64,000 nt of DNA from Cephalopachus bancanus. Lineage: Eukaryota > Chordata > Mammalia > Primates > Tarsiidae. A program made the translations under genes and the position numbers. Location: assembly GCA_027257055.1 (NCBI GenBank), contig JAPVLO010000056.1, positions 2,976,001 through 3,040,000 on the forward strand, written 5' to 3'. The notes under the pieces were generated by a model. It saw only the letters and a program-made list of their open reading frames with translations. It searched no databases and was not told the origin of the DNA. Shown one piece after another: positions 43,778 to 54,414 of the stretch; position 1 is the stretch's first letter, and each line of letters opens with the position of its first letter.

Positions 43778-44625
43778 TTTTTTTATCTATGTTAAAATAC
43801 ACAGAACATAAAATTTTCCATTGTATTAGTTAGCTTGAGCTGCCATAACAAAATACCACTGACTTGGTGGCTTAAATAACACACACTTTTTTTTCTCACG
43901 ATTCAGGAAGCTAGAAGTCTAAGGTCAAAGTGTTAGCAGTGTTGGTTTCTGTTGAGGGCACTCTTCCTGGTTTGTACATGGTGCCCATCTTGCTGTCTGC
44001 GCACATGGCTTTTCCTTTGTGTTTGCAGAAGAGAGAGCTCTGGTGTCTTTTGGTTTTCTTAGAAGGATATCAGTTACATTGGATTAGGGCACTACTTTTA
44101 GTTATTTAACCTAAAATGCCTCCTTAAAGGCTCTGTCTCCAAATATAATCACATTGGGGGTTGGGGCTTCAATATATGAATTTTGGAGGAACACAGTTCA
44201 GTTCATAACACCATCTTAACCACGTTTAAGTGTACTGTTCAGTACAGCATTAAGTACCTTCACATTGTTGGGCAACCCTCACCACCACTCATCTCTACTC
44301 TTCATTCCTCCCTCCCCTCAGCCCCTGGCAACCACCATTCTATTTTTGGTCTCCATGAACTTGACTACTCTAGGTATCTCATTTACGTGGAGTCATATTG
44401 TATTTGCCCCTTTGTGATTGGCTTATTTCACTGAGTATGATGTTCTCGAGGTTCACCTGTGTGGCAGAATATGTCATAATCTTGCTTTTTAAGGATGAAT
44501 AATATTCCATTGTATGTATATACCACATTTTCTTAACCCATTTATCCATCAGTGGACATCTGGGTTACTTCCACTTTTAATTATCGTGAATGATGATGTT
44601 ATTAACATGGGTGAACAAATCAAAC
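43778..44625 (-). repeat. Old L1 3' end split by an MLT1 LTR
   Basis: TTAAAATACACAGAACATAAA precedes the LTR. CATCTTAACCACGTTTAAGTG, CCCTGGCAACCACCATTC, GAATAATATTCCATTGTATG and ATCCATCAGTGGACATCTGG follow it in reverse L1M order. Confidence 0.85.
43823..44210 (-). repeat. MLT1 solo LTR inside an L1
   Basis: Reverse MLT1: TATTAGTTAGCTTGAGCTGCC, AAGTCTAAGGTCAAAGTG, ATTGGATTAGGGCACTAC, AACACAGTTCAGTTCATAACA. CCATT before and CCATC after may be the 5-base target-site duplication. Confidence 0.93.
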
Positions 44626-44689
44626 TAATTTTTAAAAACCATACATGGGAGTTTATTATTGTGACTGTAGTAGTGCCATCATGAGTATA

Positions 44690-44770
44690 CTCAAATATTA
44701 AAATTTATCAAATTATACACTTTGAATATGTGCAGATACGAATATGTCAATTATTCTTCAACATAGCTAT
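44690..44770 (+). repeat. Old L1 3' UTR scrap
   Basis: AAATTTATCAAATTATACACTTTG, GTCAATTATTCTTCAAC and ATAGCTATAAAAG resemble an L1M terminus. Confidence 0.6.
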
Positions 44771-44849
44771 AAAAGACACAAAAGAATGAAAAATATTATT
44801 TCGTACCTGACTGGGAAGTTCAGATAATCAGTGTTCATCAGGAAGGCTC

Positions 44850-45135
44850 AAATTACATAATTGAAGTTTCAACTATTAGACACTCTGCTTTGCTTCTCTC
44901 TCAGTCCAGAAGTAGCACATATAGGCTCTGGTAGTTATTGGCCAACCTTGTCTTTATAGCTAGGAATCTTAGAGGGGAGAGAATACTGTGCTTCTCTAAG
45001 TTTCAACAAAAGTCTGAGGGAATGCTCTAACTGGCCAAACTCTGAGCCAATAGTTATGATGGTCAGGGAGGAAGTGGTGCTCTAACTGGCCAAGCCTGGG
45101 TCGTATGTCTATCTTGTGGTGAGCAAGAAGGATTT
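44850..45135 (+). repeat. Ancient repeat with GCTCTAACTGGCCAA twice
   Basis: GCTCTAACTGGCCAA occurs at about 45022 and 45080. This CTGATTGGCC-type pattern is known from a dispersed mammalian repeat whose name I cannot assign. The element at 51245-51600 may be a relative. Confidence 0.4.
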
Positions 45136-45249
45136 ATATCATGAACATCTCAGAATAAGTTCATCTTCAGAGAAGAATTGTGTTACAAGAAGATGAAAGG
45201 CAGACCAAAACAACAGATGGATATTACTGTCCTACTTCCTTAAAAGAGA

Positions 45250-45780
45250 TGGACTGCCCTTACATAGAAGTAAAATTACACAATATGCTAGTGGCCACTT
45301 GTCCTACGGGGTACTTTTTGTGATCTGCATATGAAAGCTAATCTCTGCAGATATAAACTTTCCCTTCACCCTCCATAGACCCTGAGACTAACCAACTACA
45401 AGTCACCTGGAATCACTGGCCAAAAGTCAGCTGAAATTCTGAAACAGAATAATCCTTAGGACAATGCTATTTACCCACAAAAAAATTATTTTATTATCTA
45501 AATTTTATTTTATTATCTAAATTTTAAACCCAGGACATTTAGGGGATCAGAAGAATCACAACTCTAACACAATTCCAAGTAAGCCAAAGACTTTATTTTG
45601 AATATATCTGTTGATTTTAAAAATCAGTTTCTACCCACCTCTATTCAGTAGGTGCTGAACAATTATTTTAGAAATGACATTTTGGAAGGACATCAACTTT
45701 TTAGGTCCCCCCAAATATCTCAATCTAACTCAGGTCATGGGTTATCTCTAGGTTAATTTGGAGCAAAGCTACAGAAAGGA
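45250..45780. other. Unique sequence with a short tandem duplication
   Basis: TTTTATTATCTAAATTTTA occurs twice in tandem at 45488-45527. No gene is seen. Confidence 0.5.
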
Positions 45781-45784
45781 AGAT

Positions 45785-45965
45785 AAGTACCTACTATATG
45801 GTAAGCACCAGGAAAAACCTCTCCCACAAGGAATCGTGTAAACTCTCCATATTTGGGAGATGAGAAATATGCAATGATTTGTACAGGGCCATGCATGAAA
45901 TTAATGAGTAGCAATTCTAAGACTCAGTGCAGATTCCTCTGGCTCCAAATCCATGCCCTGGTTTT
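45785..45965 (-). repeat. MIR SINE
   Basis: AAGTACCTACTATATGGTAAGC, ATTTGGGAGATGAGAAATATG and GCAATTCTAAGACTCAGTG fit reverse MIR. Confidence 0.65.
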
Positions 45966-46059
45966 GTGTGCTGGTTTTTGCTGTGCAAGTCCTTCACTTT
46001 CATTATCCTGTGACAAGTTCTTAGTCCTGCTTGTTAGGCTTTTTCTCTAGTCATCATTA

Positions 46060-46102
46060 AATCATTGGGAAGCATCACTGGGAGGCATCATTGGGAGGCA
46101 AC
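46060..46102. repeat. Short tandem repeat GGGAGGCATCATT
   Basis: Three imperfect GGGA(A/G)GCA(T/A)CA units follow one another. Confidence 0.7.
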
Positions 46103-46214
46103 ATATAACTCCAAGGCACACCATTCACACATTCTACTGAAAGACCCCTCTGTTGAGCTGTGATGGAGCCATGCCACTCACCACAGTCCTGGTTAGGAGG
46201 CTTGGCATTGATTT

Positions 46215-46585
46215 CAAATTCCTAAACATGGCCTAAAATCCTGGGTATTATCTGGCCCCTGCCTACCCTTTGACTTATTTCACTTCACTTCTCCCTTTCC
46301 TTGGTATGGCCCATCCCCCTGCAGGTGTCTTAGCACCTCAGTGTTGCCAGGTAGTTCCCCTCAGTGCCTTCACCTGTACTGTCTTCACTCACCTGGAATA
46401 ATATTCCCATGCTCTTTATACCTGGCTAACTGCTGTTCACTATCAGGTGTTATTTTAATTGTCACTTCCTTAGGAGAAGACTTCTCTGGGTCCCCCACAG
46501 GGGGGTTAAGTCACTCTGTTTTGTTTTCAGCATCCTGTCATTCAATTCTCTTCCCTGGCACTGAGGACAATTAATAATTCGCTGC
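46215..46585 (+). repeat. L2 LINE 3' segment
   Basis: ATGGCCTAAAATCCTGGGTAT, TATCTGGCCCCTGCCTACC, TTTTAATTGTCACTTCCTTAGG, TGGGTCCCCCACAGGG in L2 order. Confidence 0.88.
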
Positions 46586-46619
46586 CCACGCTATTATTTG
46601 TTTAATGACTGTCTCTTTG

Positions 46620-46850
46620 CCTGCATCCATTCACAGACTATTTTTTAAGAGCCGACTACATGCCTGCTAGGTGCTTACTGGTTGAGGCCGTGGGGCTAGA
46701 GCATGTAGGAGTGAGTCCTGTGCAGACTGGGATTTGGTCTGTCTTCTTCCCCGTGTTTCTTCCTGCCCAGCCAGTGCCCCCACCCAGAGCAGGAATTGAA
46801 AGAACAAATGAATGAAGAAAGGACAGAACAATGTTATTTGTATTTCAGCC
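46620..46850 (-). repeat. L2 3' end in reverse, weak
   Basis: TTAAGAGCCGACTACATGCC, TGCTAGGTGCTTACTGG fit reverse L2 and would be an insertion in the L2 on either side. Confidence 0.4.
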
Positions 46851-46854
46851 ACAC

Positions 46855-46995
46855 TCCATCCCCTTCATTTGTGGGCTCTCATAAAGGCTGAATCTAGTCC
46901 TATTTATCTCTGAATCTCTAGCACTGAGCACAGCGCCTGGATAGAATAGGAGCTCACAAAATACATACACTATTTAATGAATCAATGAATGATTC
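46855..46995 (+). repeat. L2 LINE 3' end
   Basis: TCTGAATCTCTAGCACTGAGC, CAGCGCCTGGATAGAATAGG and AATGAATCAATGAATG form the L2 terminus. It may be the end of the copy at 46215. Confidence 0.85.
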
Positions 46996-46999
46996 AAGC

Positions 47000-47745
47000 A
47001 TTCAATTTAATTTGGCATATGCCTTCCTCGTAGGTGTGCCCATTAATTACCAATTACCAGTGTTTACATTCCAGTGCCTAACCATTTTTTGCTGGCTTCT
47101 ATGAACTCTCTGGGATGAGAGAATTGGCTTCTCAAATGACTTCCCGCATAAATTAGCCCATCTGAAAGTGAGTGTTTATCCTGGGCTCTTTGAAATTCAC
47201 ATCATTCGCACCAACACCCCCTCACAGCTCAGCCCAGACAGTTCTTTAATTCCAGTCACCTGGGATTTCTTACTACCTTTGTTGCCAGCCCCAGCCTAAC
47301 GCCACTTATCTTATCCACCTGGATTTACATATCAGAAAGGTCTAATCAAAGCCTGCCTGATTGTCACATCTACCCCAGTTACAAATCTGCCATCTAATCA
47401 AGAAGCCATACAGCAAATCAACATGCACTTCTTTCTGAAATCTCTTGCAGAAAAATGGGAGAGCAGGAGTCAGAGTTGTGAACAAGGACAGCAAGAGTCA
47501 ACCAGGGGAAAATTCCCTCCCTGGCTGTGGAACACTGGGAAGAAAGGGACAAGGCAAAATGCTTTGTCTGCAGTTCAATACAACAGTGGGTGTGGGAGGA
47601 AAAACTAATGAGCACAAGGTAACATATTTCTTTCCCCAGGTGCCAAATGGCACCATCCTGAGATACTCAGGACTGACCAGGCTACAAAGTTAGGCTCCTC
47701 AGAGGTCTTTGAGGTCAACACCTCCATTCTGCATTGCATGAACTA
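47000..47745. other. Repeat-free sequence, candidate conserved element
   Basis: 47035-47420 has TTAATTACCAATTACC, TTTAATTCCAGTCACCTGGG, CCACTTATCTTATCCACC (GATA-like) and TCTAATCAAAGCCTG (TCF/LEF-like) within 380 bases. Words alone do not show function. The open frames at 47418-47693 are unremarkable. Confidence 0.35.
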
Positions 47746-47749
47746 AGTT

Positions 47750-47970
47750 CGGCTCAGAGAAGGGAATAGTGGACAATAATAGGTAACTTCTCTTGAACTG
47801 TTAGGATGGACCAGGCTTTGCAGGCACGATGTCATTGGGTCCTCACAGCTACTATTTTGTAGATTCTTTTATTTGTCCCTTAACACAGATAAGGAAAACA
47901 AGACTTAGCAATATCATTTTCCCACAGCTGTAAAACAAGAAAGTAGTTGAGCCAGTATGCCAACTTGGAT
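47750..47970 (-). repeat. MIR SINE
   Basis: ACCAGGCTTTGCAGGCACGATG, TTGGGTCCTCACAGCTAC, AGATAAGGAAAACAAGAC, GAAAGTAGTTGAGCCAG fit reverse MIR. Confidence 0.78.
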
Positions 47971-48055
47971 AATTTGTTCATTCTGCAAACTAATTTTTTT
48001 TAGTCTACCAAATCCATGCATCCTAAACTTTAAAATGGGCATACTAGTTATCTGA

Positions 48056-48283
<228 letters not shown>

Positions 48284-48304
48284 TAAGAATGAAGTTTAAT
48301 AATT

Positions 48305-48400
48305 TATTTTTTTCTGTAAGTGAGGAGACAGAAGCTAAAGTGAACTGAGTGATGAACTAGTGGCAGAACCTGGACTAAATACGCATTCCATGATGTTTAG
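48305..48400 (-). repeat. MIR SINE fragment
   Basis: GTGAGGAGACAGAAGCTAAAG and CTAGTGGCAGAACCTGGAC are the reverse MIR core. Confidence 0.55.

Positions 48401-48402
<2 letters not shown>

Positions 48403-48433
<31 letters not shown>
48403..48433. repeat. (CT)n microsatellite
   Basis: Pure CT run of about 30 bases. Confidence 0.97.
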
Positions 48434-48544
48434 ACAACACTCTATGAGAGCAAAAAAAACACAAGGCAGGGCTACACACGCCACCCTCCCTCCCCTAAGG
48501 ATTCTCAGAAAGCTAATGAATGCATTTGGCATCCTCTCAGAAGT

Positions 48545-48790
48545 GCTGGAAATAGCCTGGTGTAGCACAGGGTCTCGACTTGGAATTCCACAGCTCTCCC
48601 CACCTGGGACCAAATTGACTCTATAACTGACAAGAAGCAGCAGGAGCTTGGGCAAGTTACAAAATACTGCTGAGCCTCAGTTTTCTAAAAAGTAAAATGG
48701 AGAGATAATAATACCTGCTGACAGTTGGGTGTGATGGTTCAGTATGATAATATATGTAGAACACCTGGTTGGCAGGTGCTCAGCTGGTGG
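48545..48790 (+). repeat. MIR SINE
   Basis: GAGCTTGGGCAAGTTACAAA, TGCTGAGCCTCAGTTTTC, GATAATAATACCTGCTGAC in order. Confidence 0.8.
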
Positions 48791-48894
48791 TGGGACATTT
48801 CAAGGGTTTGATGCAAAGTCACTCATTCCCCAGTTAAAAATCTTTGTTGGCTGAATGCACATGGTCCTGAGGGTGTGCACAGCCTGAGGTCATT

Positions 48895-49345
48895 AGCCTG
48901 GTGCTTGTATCCTTTTGGAATCTGCACCCTGTGTCCCTCCCAGCCTCTGAGTCAACTCTGGCTCTGCAAGGGACTTCCAGTTCCTAGAATCTACCATCCA
49001 GTCCTTGCTTTGGATTGCTACTTTGCCAGGAGTGTTCACTAATTTTTTCTCTCCATTTCTGAAACACCCCACATCCTCTGGCCCACTAAGGATCATCCTT
49101 CTGGTCTCAAATCAGGTCTTATATTTGATATTTCTCCGGAAGCCCCACCCCAGCCCACACTGTGTGCTCCTCTAGTGATTCTACTGTACTGGAAAGCATT
49201 GTCTACTCTTTTGCCATGTCTGCATCCCCTAACAAGAAGAAAGCTCAATGCAGGCAGCTGCTGTACCTGAGAAAACTTGGTGGCCAACGTGTCTCTCACA
49301 CATTCCAGGGCTGGCACTGAGTAGGAACTCAATAACAGCTGCAAA
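48895..49345 (+). repeat. Probable L2 3' segment
   Basis: GCCTGGTGCTTGTATCC, CTCCTCTAGTGATTCTACTG and GGCACTGAGTAGGAACTCAATAA fit L2. The middle is diverged. Confidence 0.45.
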
Positions 49346-49359
49346 TGGAATCCATCAGA

Positions 49360-50290
49360 ATAACAGCAGCAGTCTTGAGAAAAATAAAAAATGTCACCAC
49401 TTCAGGGTGAGCAAGACAAATGGGCTTGTCCCATTGTTGAGACAGAAAGCTTTATACAAATAATTTCATTTCCAGCCCTTCTAGAACAAAGCAGGGCTTA
49501 AAATAAAATAAATAAACGAGCTACCAGGTGCCTGGGAGCAAGGGTACCACAGCCGCTGCTGCTTGTCTGTCAGGAAATGAAGATTCCAGCCTTGTCAATG
49601 TCAGGTGCTTAGAGCTGGAGTGGAGATGGGTTGAGGCAGGGCCTTTGTGAACTGCAAGAGGAAGCCCCTTTCCAAATCCCAGTCACTGAAAGTCTGTGTT
49701 TTCCTTTCCTAATGCCTATAGAATCGCATTAGCATAAGCATTGTCATGTAATGAGTTGTCAGACTGAAGATGTAATTATTGCAAAGCACAGAAAAATTTC
49801 AAAAGTTGAGCTTTAATGGAAAAATGAGATGGGAGCTGTGGCGTTCAAGTATAAAACAAACTTTTTAATATTCATTCCTCCTGCACTCTTTGAAATTCAC
49901 CTTCAGAGCACCAAGGTGAACAGGGGGAAAAAAGTTCAATAATTTTCAAATCCTAATTATAATTCATCACAGGTGATTAAACAAGACTGTGGGTGTTTGT
50001 TGCTCACCACATTTTTTTTTCCTTACAGTGGACATTTGATTTTAATTAAAAAGAGTTTTTTTTTTAAATGATGCCTAGTTACCTGTGCTATTTTTCATCT
50101 GTCTCTTTTTCCATGCATAGAGACTCAATTTTTTAGTTTGCCAATATTACAAGCTAAAAAAATACTGCATATACATTAATGATTTTTATTCTGATGGGGA
50201 GCCTATCTGTTCATCCACCTTTTTAGGTCCCTATACTTCTTGAGGGAGTCAATCCAGACTCCACAGGCTGCCATTCCATATTTCCCTAAT
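49360..50290. other. Repeat-free sequence, candidate conserved element
   Basis: 49690-50200 is A+T-rich and free of SINEs: CGCATTAGCATAAGC, GATGTAATTATTGCAAAGC, TCCTAATTATAATTCATC, CAGGTGATTAAAC. It resembles developmental enhancers in composition. Not verified. Confidence 0.4.
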
Positions 50291-50514
50291 TTAGGCAGCA
50301 TTTACATTTCTTAAATTTCTGAGCTTCAATTTTATTTGAAAAACGAGTATGTTAATAAGACCTGCCTTGCTATTTAAGGTAAACATTCTGAGAGAGTAAG
50401 AAGACCATTCTACAAGTACTTTATAGGACATAGGACTGATGGTTCACCATGAGGTCTGGCAATCTATTAAGTGCTCTCCAAATGTTGTCTATTGCTTTTA
50501 TTTTGATAAGTATT

Positions 50515-50680
50515 TGTTAATTAATTAATTCAACACACATACTGAATGCCTTTTGCATACCAGGCACTGTGCTAATTTCTTGGGATTAAAAAGAGAAAAG
50601 AAAACGAACCCTATGCCATCTTTCACTATGAGGACTGACCCAGTTTAGATGGAGACAGATATGAAAAAAATAGTTTTGAT
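50515..50680 (-). repeat. L2 LINE 3' end
   Basis: TAATTAATTCAACACACATACTG, GCATACCAGGCACTGTGC, CTTGGGATTAAAAAGAG fit the reverse L2 terminus. Confidence 0.7.
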
Positions 50681-50879
50681 TCCATTTGGTCCTCACAGAA
50701 ATGCTCTAAGGTGTGTAGGAGATGTATTGTTTTTGCAGCTGTGTGATTTTGGGAAATTCCTTTAACGTTTTGGAGCTCTAAATTAATTGCATAGAACAAA
50801 CATCGTAAGTAGTATTGTTTCTACCAACTTTTGAATGCTGTATAAATATTATTTTCCTTTATTTATCACTTTCTCTTCC

Positions 50880-51215
50880 ATAAATCTAGTCTATACTCAA
50901 GTCATACTTCTTAGATCTCACATCTGTGATTTTCCTTGCCTAGACACTTTTCTTGTGTCTGTGCCTGGCATAGCTATGTTCACCTTTTAAAAGTTGGGAT
51001 AGAGGCCATGACCCCTTATAAAGTTTTCTCACACCCTACAAGAGAATTCAGTTTCCCTGATACTGTTCTCATCATACTTTCCTGTTCTTGTCCTGATTTC
51101 AGCACAGATCCTGTAGTAAGGGGTGAGTCGTTGACTTGTTTCCCCCTGAGTGGTGAGCCCCCTAAGGACAGAGTCCTATTCCTCTCTTCACCCCATGCCT
51201 GGAACAAGATTAGTT
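50880..51215 (+). repeat. L2 LINE 3' segment
   Basis: TTTCTTGTGTCTGTGCCTGGC, AGTTTTCTCACACCCTAC, GTGAGCCCCCTAAGGACAGAG, CACCCCATGCCTGGAAC in L2 order. Confidence 0.8.
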
Positions 51216-51244
51216 GGTGAAGGACAGTGAATGGAGAAGGGTAT

Positions 51245-51589
51245 GTGTGTTAGGATTGCTCTGCTGCAAGCAACAGGAATGGACTTCGGTTAACTTAAAT
51301 GGAAACATGAACTTCCTGGAGGATACCAGGTAGCTGAAAGTTTGGCAATGAGGCTGCTGCAGAACCAGACACATGGAAAGATGGAAACTAGGACAGGTTT
51401 AGGTAGCTCAGAGGCAAGAACTAATGGACCACAACCAGGAGAATCTGTTCCAATGTGTTCCCATCATTGTTGCACACCAGTCTAGATTTGAATGCTGTGA
51501 GAGTATCTGACTGGCCTCAGTCAAGTCACCCACCCGTTGGATAGGGAGGGCAGAGCATCTTCAATGTCATTCCTTTCTGACTGCTCCTA
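51245..51589 (+). repeat. Ancient repeat, family not assigned
   Basis: TTAGGATTGCTCTGCTGCAAGC, AGCAACAGGAATGGAC and TGACTGGCCTCAGTCAAGTC recall a dispersed mammalian repeat, perhaps the one at 44850. Its right end meets the duplication at 51590. Confidence 0.4.
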
Positions 51590-51750
51590 AAGGGAAAATG
51601 GTTGATCCTGCAAGGAATTCTGGGTGCTATTTCCAAAAAAGCAGATTATGAGTACTAAGTGACTCTAAGTAACAAATGATCACCACAAACTGAGTGAATA
51701 AATGAACAACTCCCCAGCTAGGAAATATTTCCTGGAAGAGCATTGTGACT
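51590..51750 (+). repeat. Direct duplication, unit A
   Basis: About 160 bases recur at 53340-53501 in the same orientation: GGGAAAATGGTT, TATTTCCAAAAAA, ACAAATGATCAC, ACTGAGTGAATAAATGAA, ACTCCCCAGC, TTTCCTGGAAGAGC appear in both in the same order. By eye the two are roughly three-quarters to four-fifths identical. Confidence 0.85.
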
Positions 51751-51754
51751 CATT

Positions 51755-52838
51755 TGTTTCTATACCCAGTAAGTGGCACAATGCCTGATAGTAAGTGGTC
51801 TTCTTTATTCATCTTTATTTTGAGATCTGGTCTAGAAGTTCTTCATAAAGAGGCAGTCTTTATTTTCCTATACCACTGAAAAGACTGAACTCTCCCTTGA
51901 ACACTTAAATGCAGTGCCTTCTGTCTCCAGCTTTTCTTGTAAGACAGTGTGAGGTCTGACCTAATCACTCTGACCATCTCACACTTATCAGTCTTCTTGT
52001 TTGATAAATCAATTGAGTGGAGACCATATCAGCCATTAAGATACCCCAGAATAGTCATCCTGGACAGGCAGGCAAAACTGAAGTGCCTTTATCTGGGAGT
52101 CTTTTAATCGAGCAAATTCACAGTTGTGTCCTTTACCACTTCCTATTTTGTATCTGTTTCTGAAGCTTCTTTCTCCATTAAGATCAAGTTTACACGAGAG
52201 ACTTGAAGCAAAGCAAACTCAAGTCAGACGTTTTTGGATGGAACCCAAAGCCCCTGATAATTCACAGGTGAAGAGGATTAATTTCATTACCATGCTTCTG
52301 ACACACCCCTTTCAAAGTGGGTTAACATTGCTGTTTAGTAAATGTTATTCGCCTCTTGCTTCTGGTACCAGCATATTTGCATATTCATCAGAAGTGTGCG
52401 CACAGTATTAAACCCGACTGTTACTGCACTCCTCATTCCCGAATCCCTCTATGAATGCTGATATCTATTCCTCTAGCTGACGCCATAATTTTCTCAAGGT
52501 CAGTGCACACTGATGTCTCCCTGGGGAGCTGGGAGCCTCCACTGCCCTGAACAAGCCTTGTGCTGCTACTTCTTTCCCACCCCTCACTAGGGGGGACTTC
52601 ATGTGACTTCCATGTGTTTGATGGCAAGTGGTTTGAGCAGGCACAGAGTGACCACTGGAAATGGAGACAAAAATGCTGGTTCAGGTCTGGGCTCCAAAAC
52701 TTGATTGAATGCAGGTTGCTTCTGCCCACTGAACTCCAACATCCTTGTTTTTGAAATGAAGATAAATTTCCATGTGCTGTTGTGTTAACCCCATGAGATT
52801 ATGAAAGGGAAGGCACCATGTTACCTTTAAAACTATAT
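51755..52838. other. Unique sequence, possible conserved part
   Basis: 52080-52420 is repeat-free with CTTTTAATCGAGCAAATTC and AGAGGATTAATTTCATTACC. No exon is recognised in the frames of 64-98 codons at 52124-52754. Confidence 0.35.
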
Positions 52839-52840
52839 AT

Positions 52841-53103
52841 ATCCCAGCCCATTGGGAGGGTGAGGTGAGAGGATTGTCTGAACCCATGGGCTTGAGACCA
52901 GTCTGGGCAACTTGGTGAGACCTCATCTCTACAGTAAATCAAAATAATTAGCCGGGCATGGTGGCGCATGCCTGTAGTTCCAGCTACTTGGAAGGCTGAA
53001 ACAGAAGGATTGCCTGAGCCCAGCAGGTCGAGGCTGCAGTGGCCATGAGCATGCCACTGTACTCCTAGGTGACAGAGTGAGACTCCAACTCAAAAAAAAA
53101 AAA
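52841..53103 (+). repeat. Alu SINE, 5'-truncated
   Basis: It starts at ATCCCAGCCCATTGGGAGG and ends GACTCCAACTCAAAAAAAAA. It lies between the two duplication units. Confidence 0.93.
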
Positions 53104-53137
53104 TTTACGTAAAACTAGTACTTAACATTTATTTCTT

Positions 53138-53296
53138 AAGCATTGACAGTAGCAGGAAACTGGGGAGGGGATTGGCAGTAGTTGAAATCTGCCTGGGGAA
53201 GGGGAGGGCACACCTCATCAACAAGGGTATCTGCACAATGAATATTTGTATACCTAACCCTGAATTGTACCCCACAATTTTAAAATAAAAACATAA
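53138..53296 (+). repeat. L1 3' UTR-only insertion, lineage type
   Basis: ATTGACAGTAGCAGGAAACTG, GCCTGGGGAAGGGGAGGGC and ACCTAACCCTGAATTGTACC match the 3' UTR of the L1 at 62592-63372. ATTTATTTCTT at 53127-53137 and 53297-53307 is an exact 11-base target-site duplication. Confidence 0.92.
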
Positions 53297-53339
53297 ATTT
53301 ATTTCTTGTTTCATTATAAAAACAGTAAAAAGGAGAGGA

Positions 53340-53501
53340 AGGGGAAAATGGTTAATTCCAAAAAGAATTTTGTATGGTATTTCCAAAAAAAGGGGAATAT
53401 GAGTAGTAAGTGGCCCTAAATCACAAATGATCACTACAGACTGAGTGAATAAATGAATGACTCCCCAGCAAGAAAGAATTTCCTGGAAGAGCTTTGTGAC
53501 T
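53340..53501 (+). repeat. Direct duplication, unit B
   Basis: Homologue of 51590-51750 about 1.75 kb downstream. The A run is followed by GGGGAATATGAGTAGTAAG where unit A has GCAGATTATGAGTACTAAG. Confidence 0.85.
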
Positions 53502-53620
53502 TTCCCAAAATACCCTGTCTGAATTACTGATCACAGAGCTAAGCCATATGGCAATACGAAGTTGTTTAAGTCACTAAGTTTTGGGGTAGGTTGTGCTACA
53601 ATAGCAGACAACTCCAATAG
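53502..53620 (+). repeat. MaLR LTR 3' end, fragment
   Basis: GTTGTTTAAGTCACTAAGTTTTGG and TTGTGCTACAATAGCAGAC resemble the last 60 bases of MLT1-class LTRs. Confidence 0.6.
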
Positions 53621-53624
53621 ATTA

Positions 53625-54095
53625 ACCTCTCCACATATTCACTTGAAGCAACTTCATGTGAGTCCATATGCTTGTTAGGGAGGCATGTCCACTCCTCCTC
53701 ATGGAAGAAGAGGGACTCAGTTCTGAGCAAAGAAAATCCCTCTTCAAAAATACTGTTCCAACCTGTGATAACCTAACTGTTTTACTTGTTCTTAATGTTG
53801 GTAAGAGCCCTAAGAGTTGTGTAGCTGATTTTTCATATGTCTTTTGCTACTTGTTACCTAGATCTGGGACCTTACTTGGAATATCCTGTCTATTATATTT
53901 TGATGTCTTGGATAAACCTTTCCAAATAACATATGGTTAAAATAAAGTTACTGGGGTGGTGGGGTGCACACAATACTTAGCCAGAGACGATAGGAAACTC
54001 TTCTCTACGGAGATGATGTTTGAGAGAGGAACTTTAAAATGAAGGGGAGACAATGCTTCCCGAATTGAAATACTTGTTCTTTCTTCTAACTTCCT
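53625..54095. other. Unique sequence
   Basis: The 90-codon frame at 53668-53940 shows no domain. No repeat is assigned. Confidence 0.4.
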
Positions 54096-54107
54096 ACTGT
54101 TCTTTCT

Positions 54108-54397
54108 TTTTTTTTTTTTGAGTTGGAGTCTCACTCTGTCGCCCAGACTGGAGTGCAGTGGCTGCTCCCGGCCACCGCAGCCTTGACCTGCTGGGCTCTG
54201 GCGATCCTTCTGCCTCAGCCTTCCAAGTAGCCAGAATTACAGGTGCGCGCTACCACGCCTGGCTAATTTTTTATTTATTGTAGAGATGAGGTCTCACCAA
54301 GTTGCCCAGATGGGTCTCGAACCCGCGGGCTCAGGCAATCCACTCACCTCAGCCTCCCAAAGGCGCGGGATTACAGGCTGAACCACCGAGCCTGGCT
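54108..54397 (-). repeat. Alu SINE, young type
   Basis: Complete reverse dimer, CpG-rich, with right-arm hairpin GTGGCTGCTCCCGGCCAC (one base off perfect). ACTGTTCTTTCT on both sides is the target-site duplication. Confidence 0.97.
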
Positions 54398-54414
54398 CCC
54401 ACTGTTCTTTCTAT

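Noticed and set aside
41666..44210. Two minus-strand MLT1 LTRs 1.8 kb apart as the ends of one MaLR provirus
   Set aside because: Each is embedded in a different L1 in opposite directions, and the interval holds two MIRs and unique DNA rather than an internal region.
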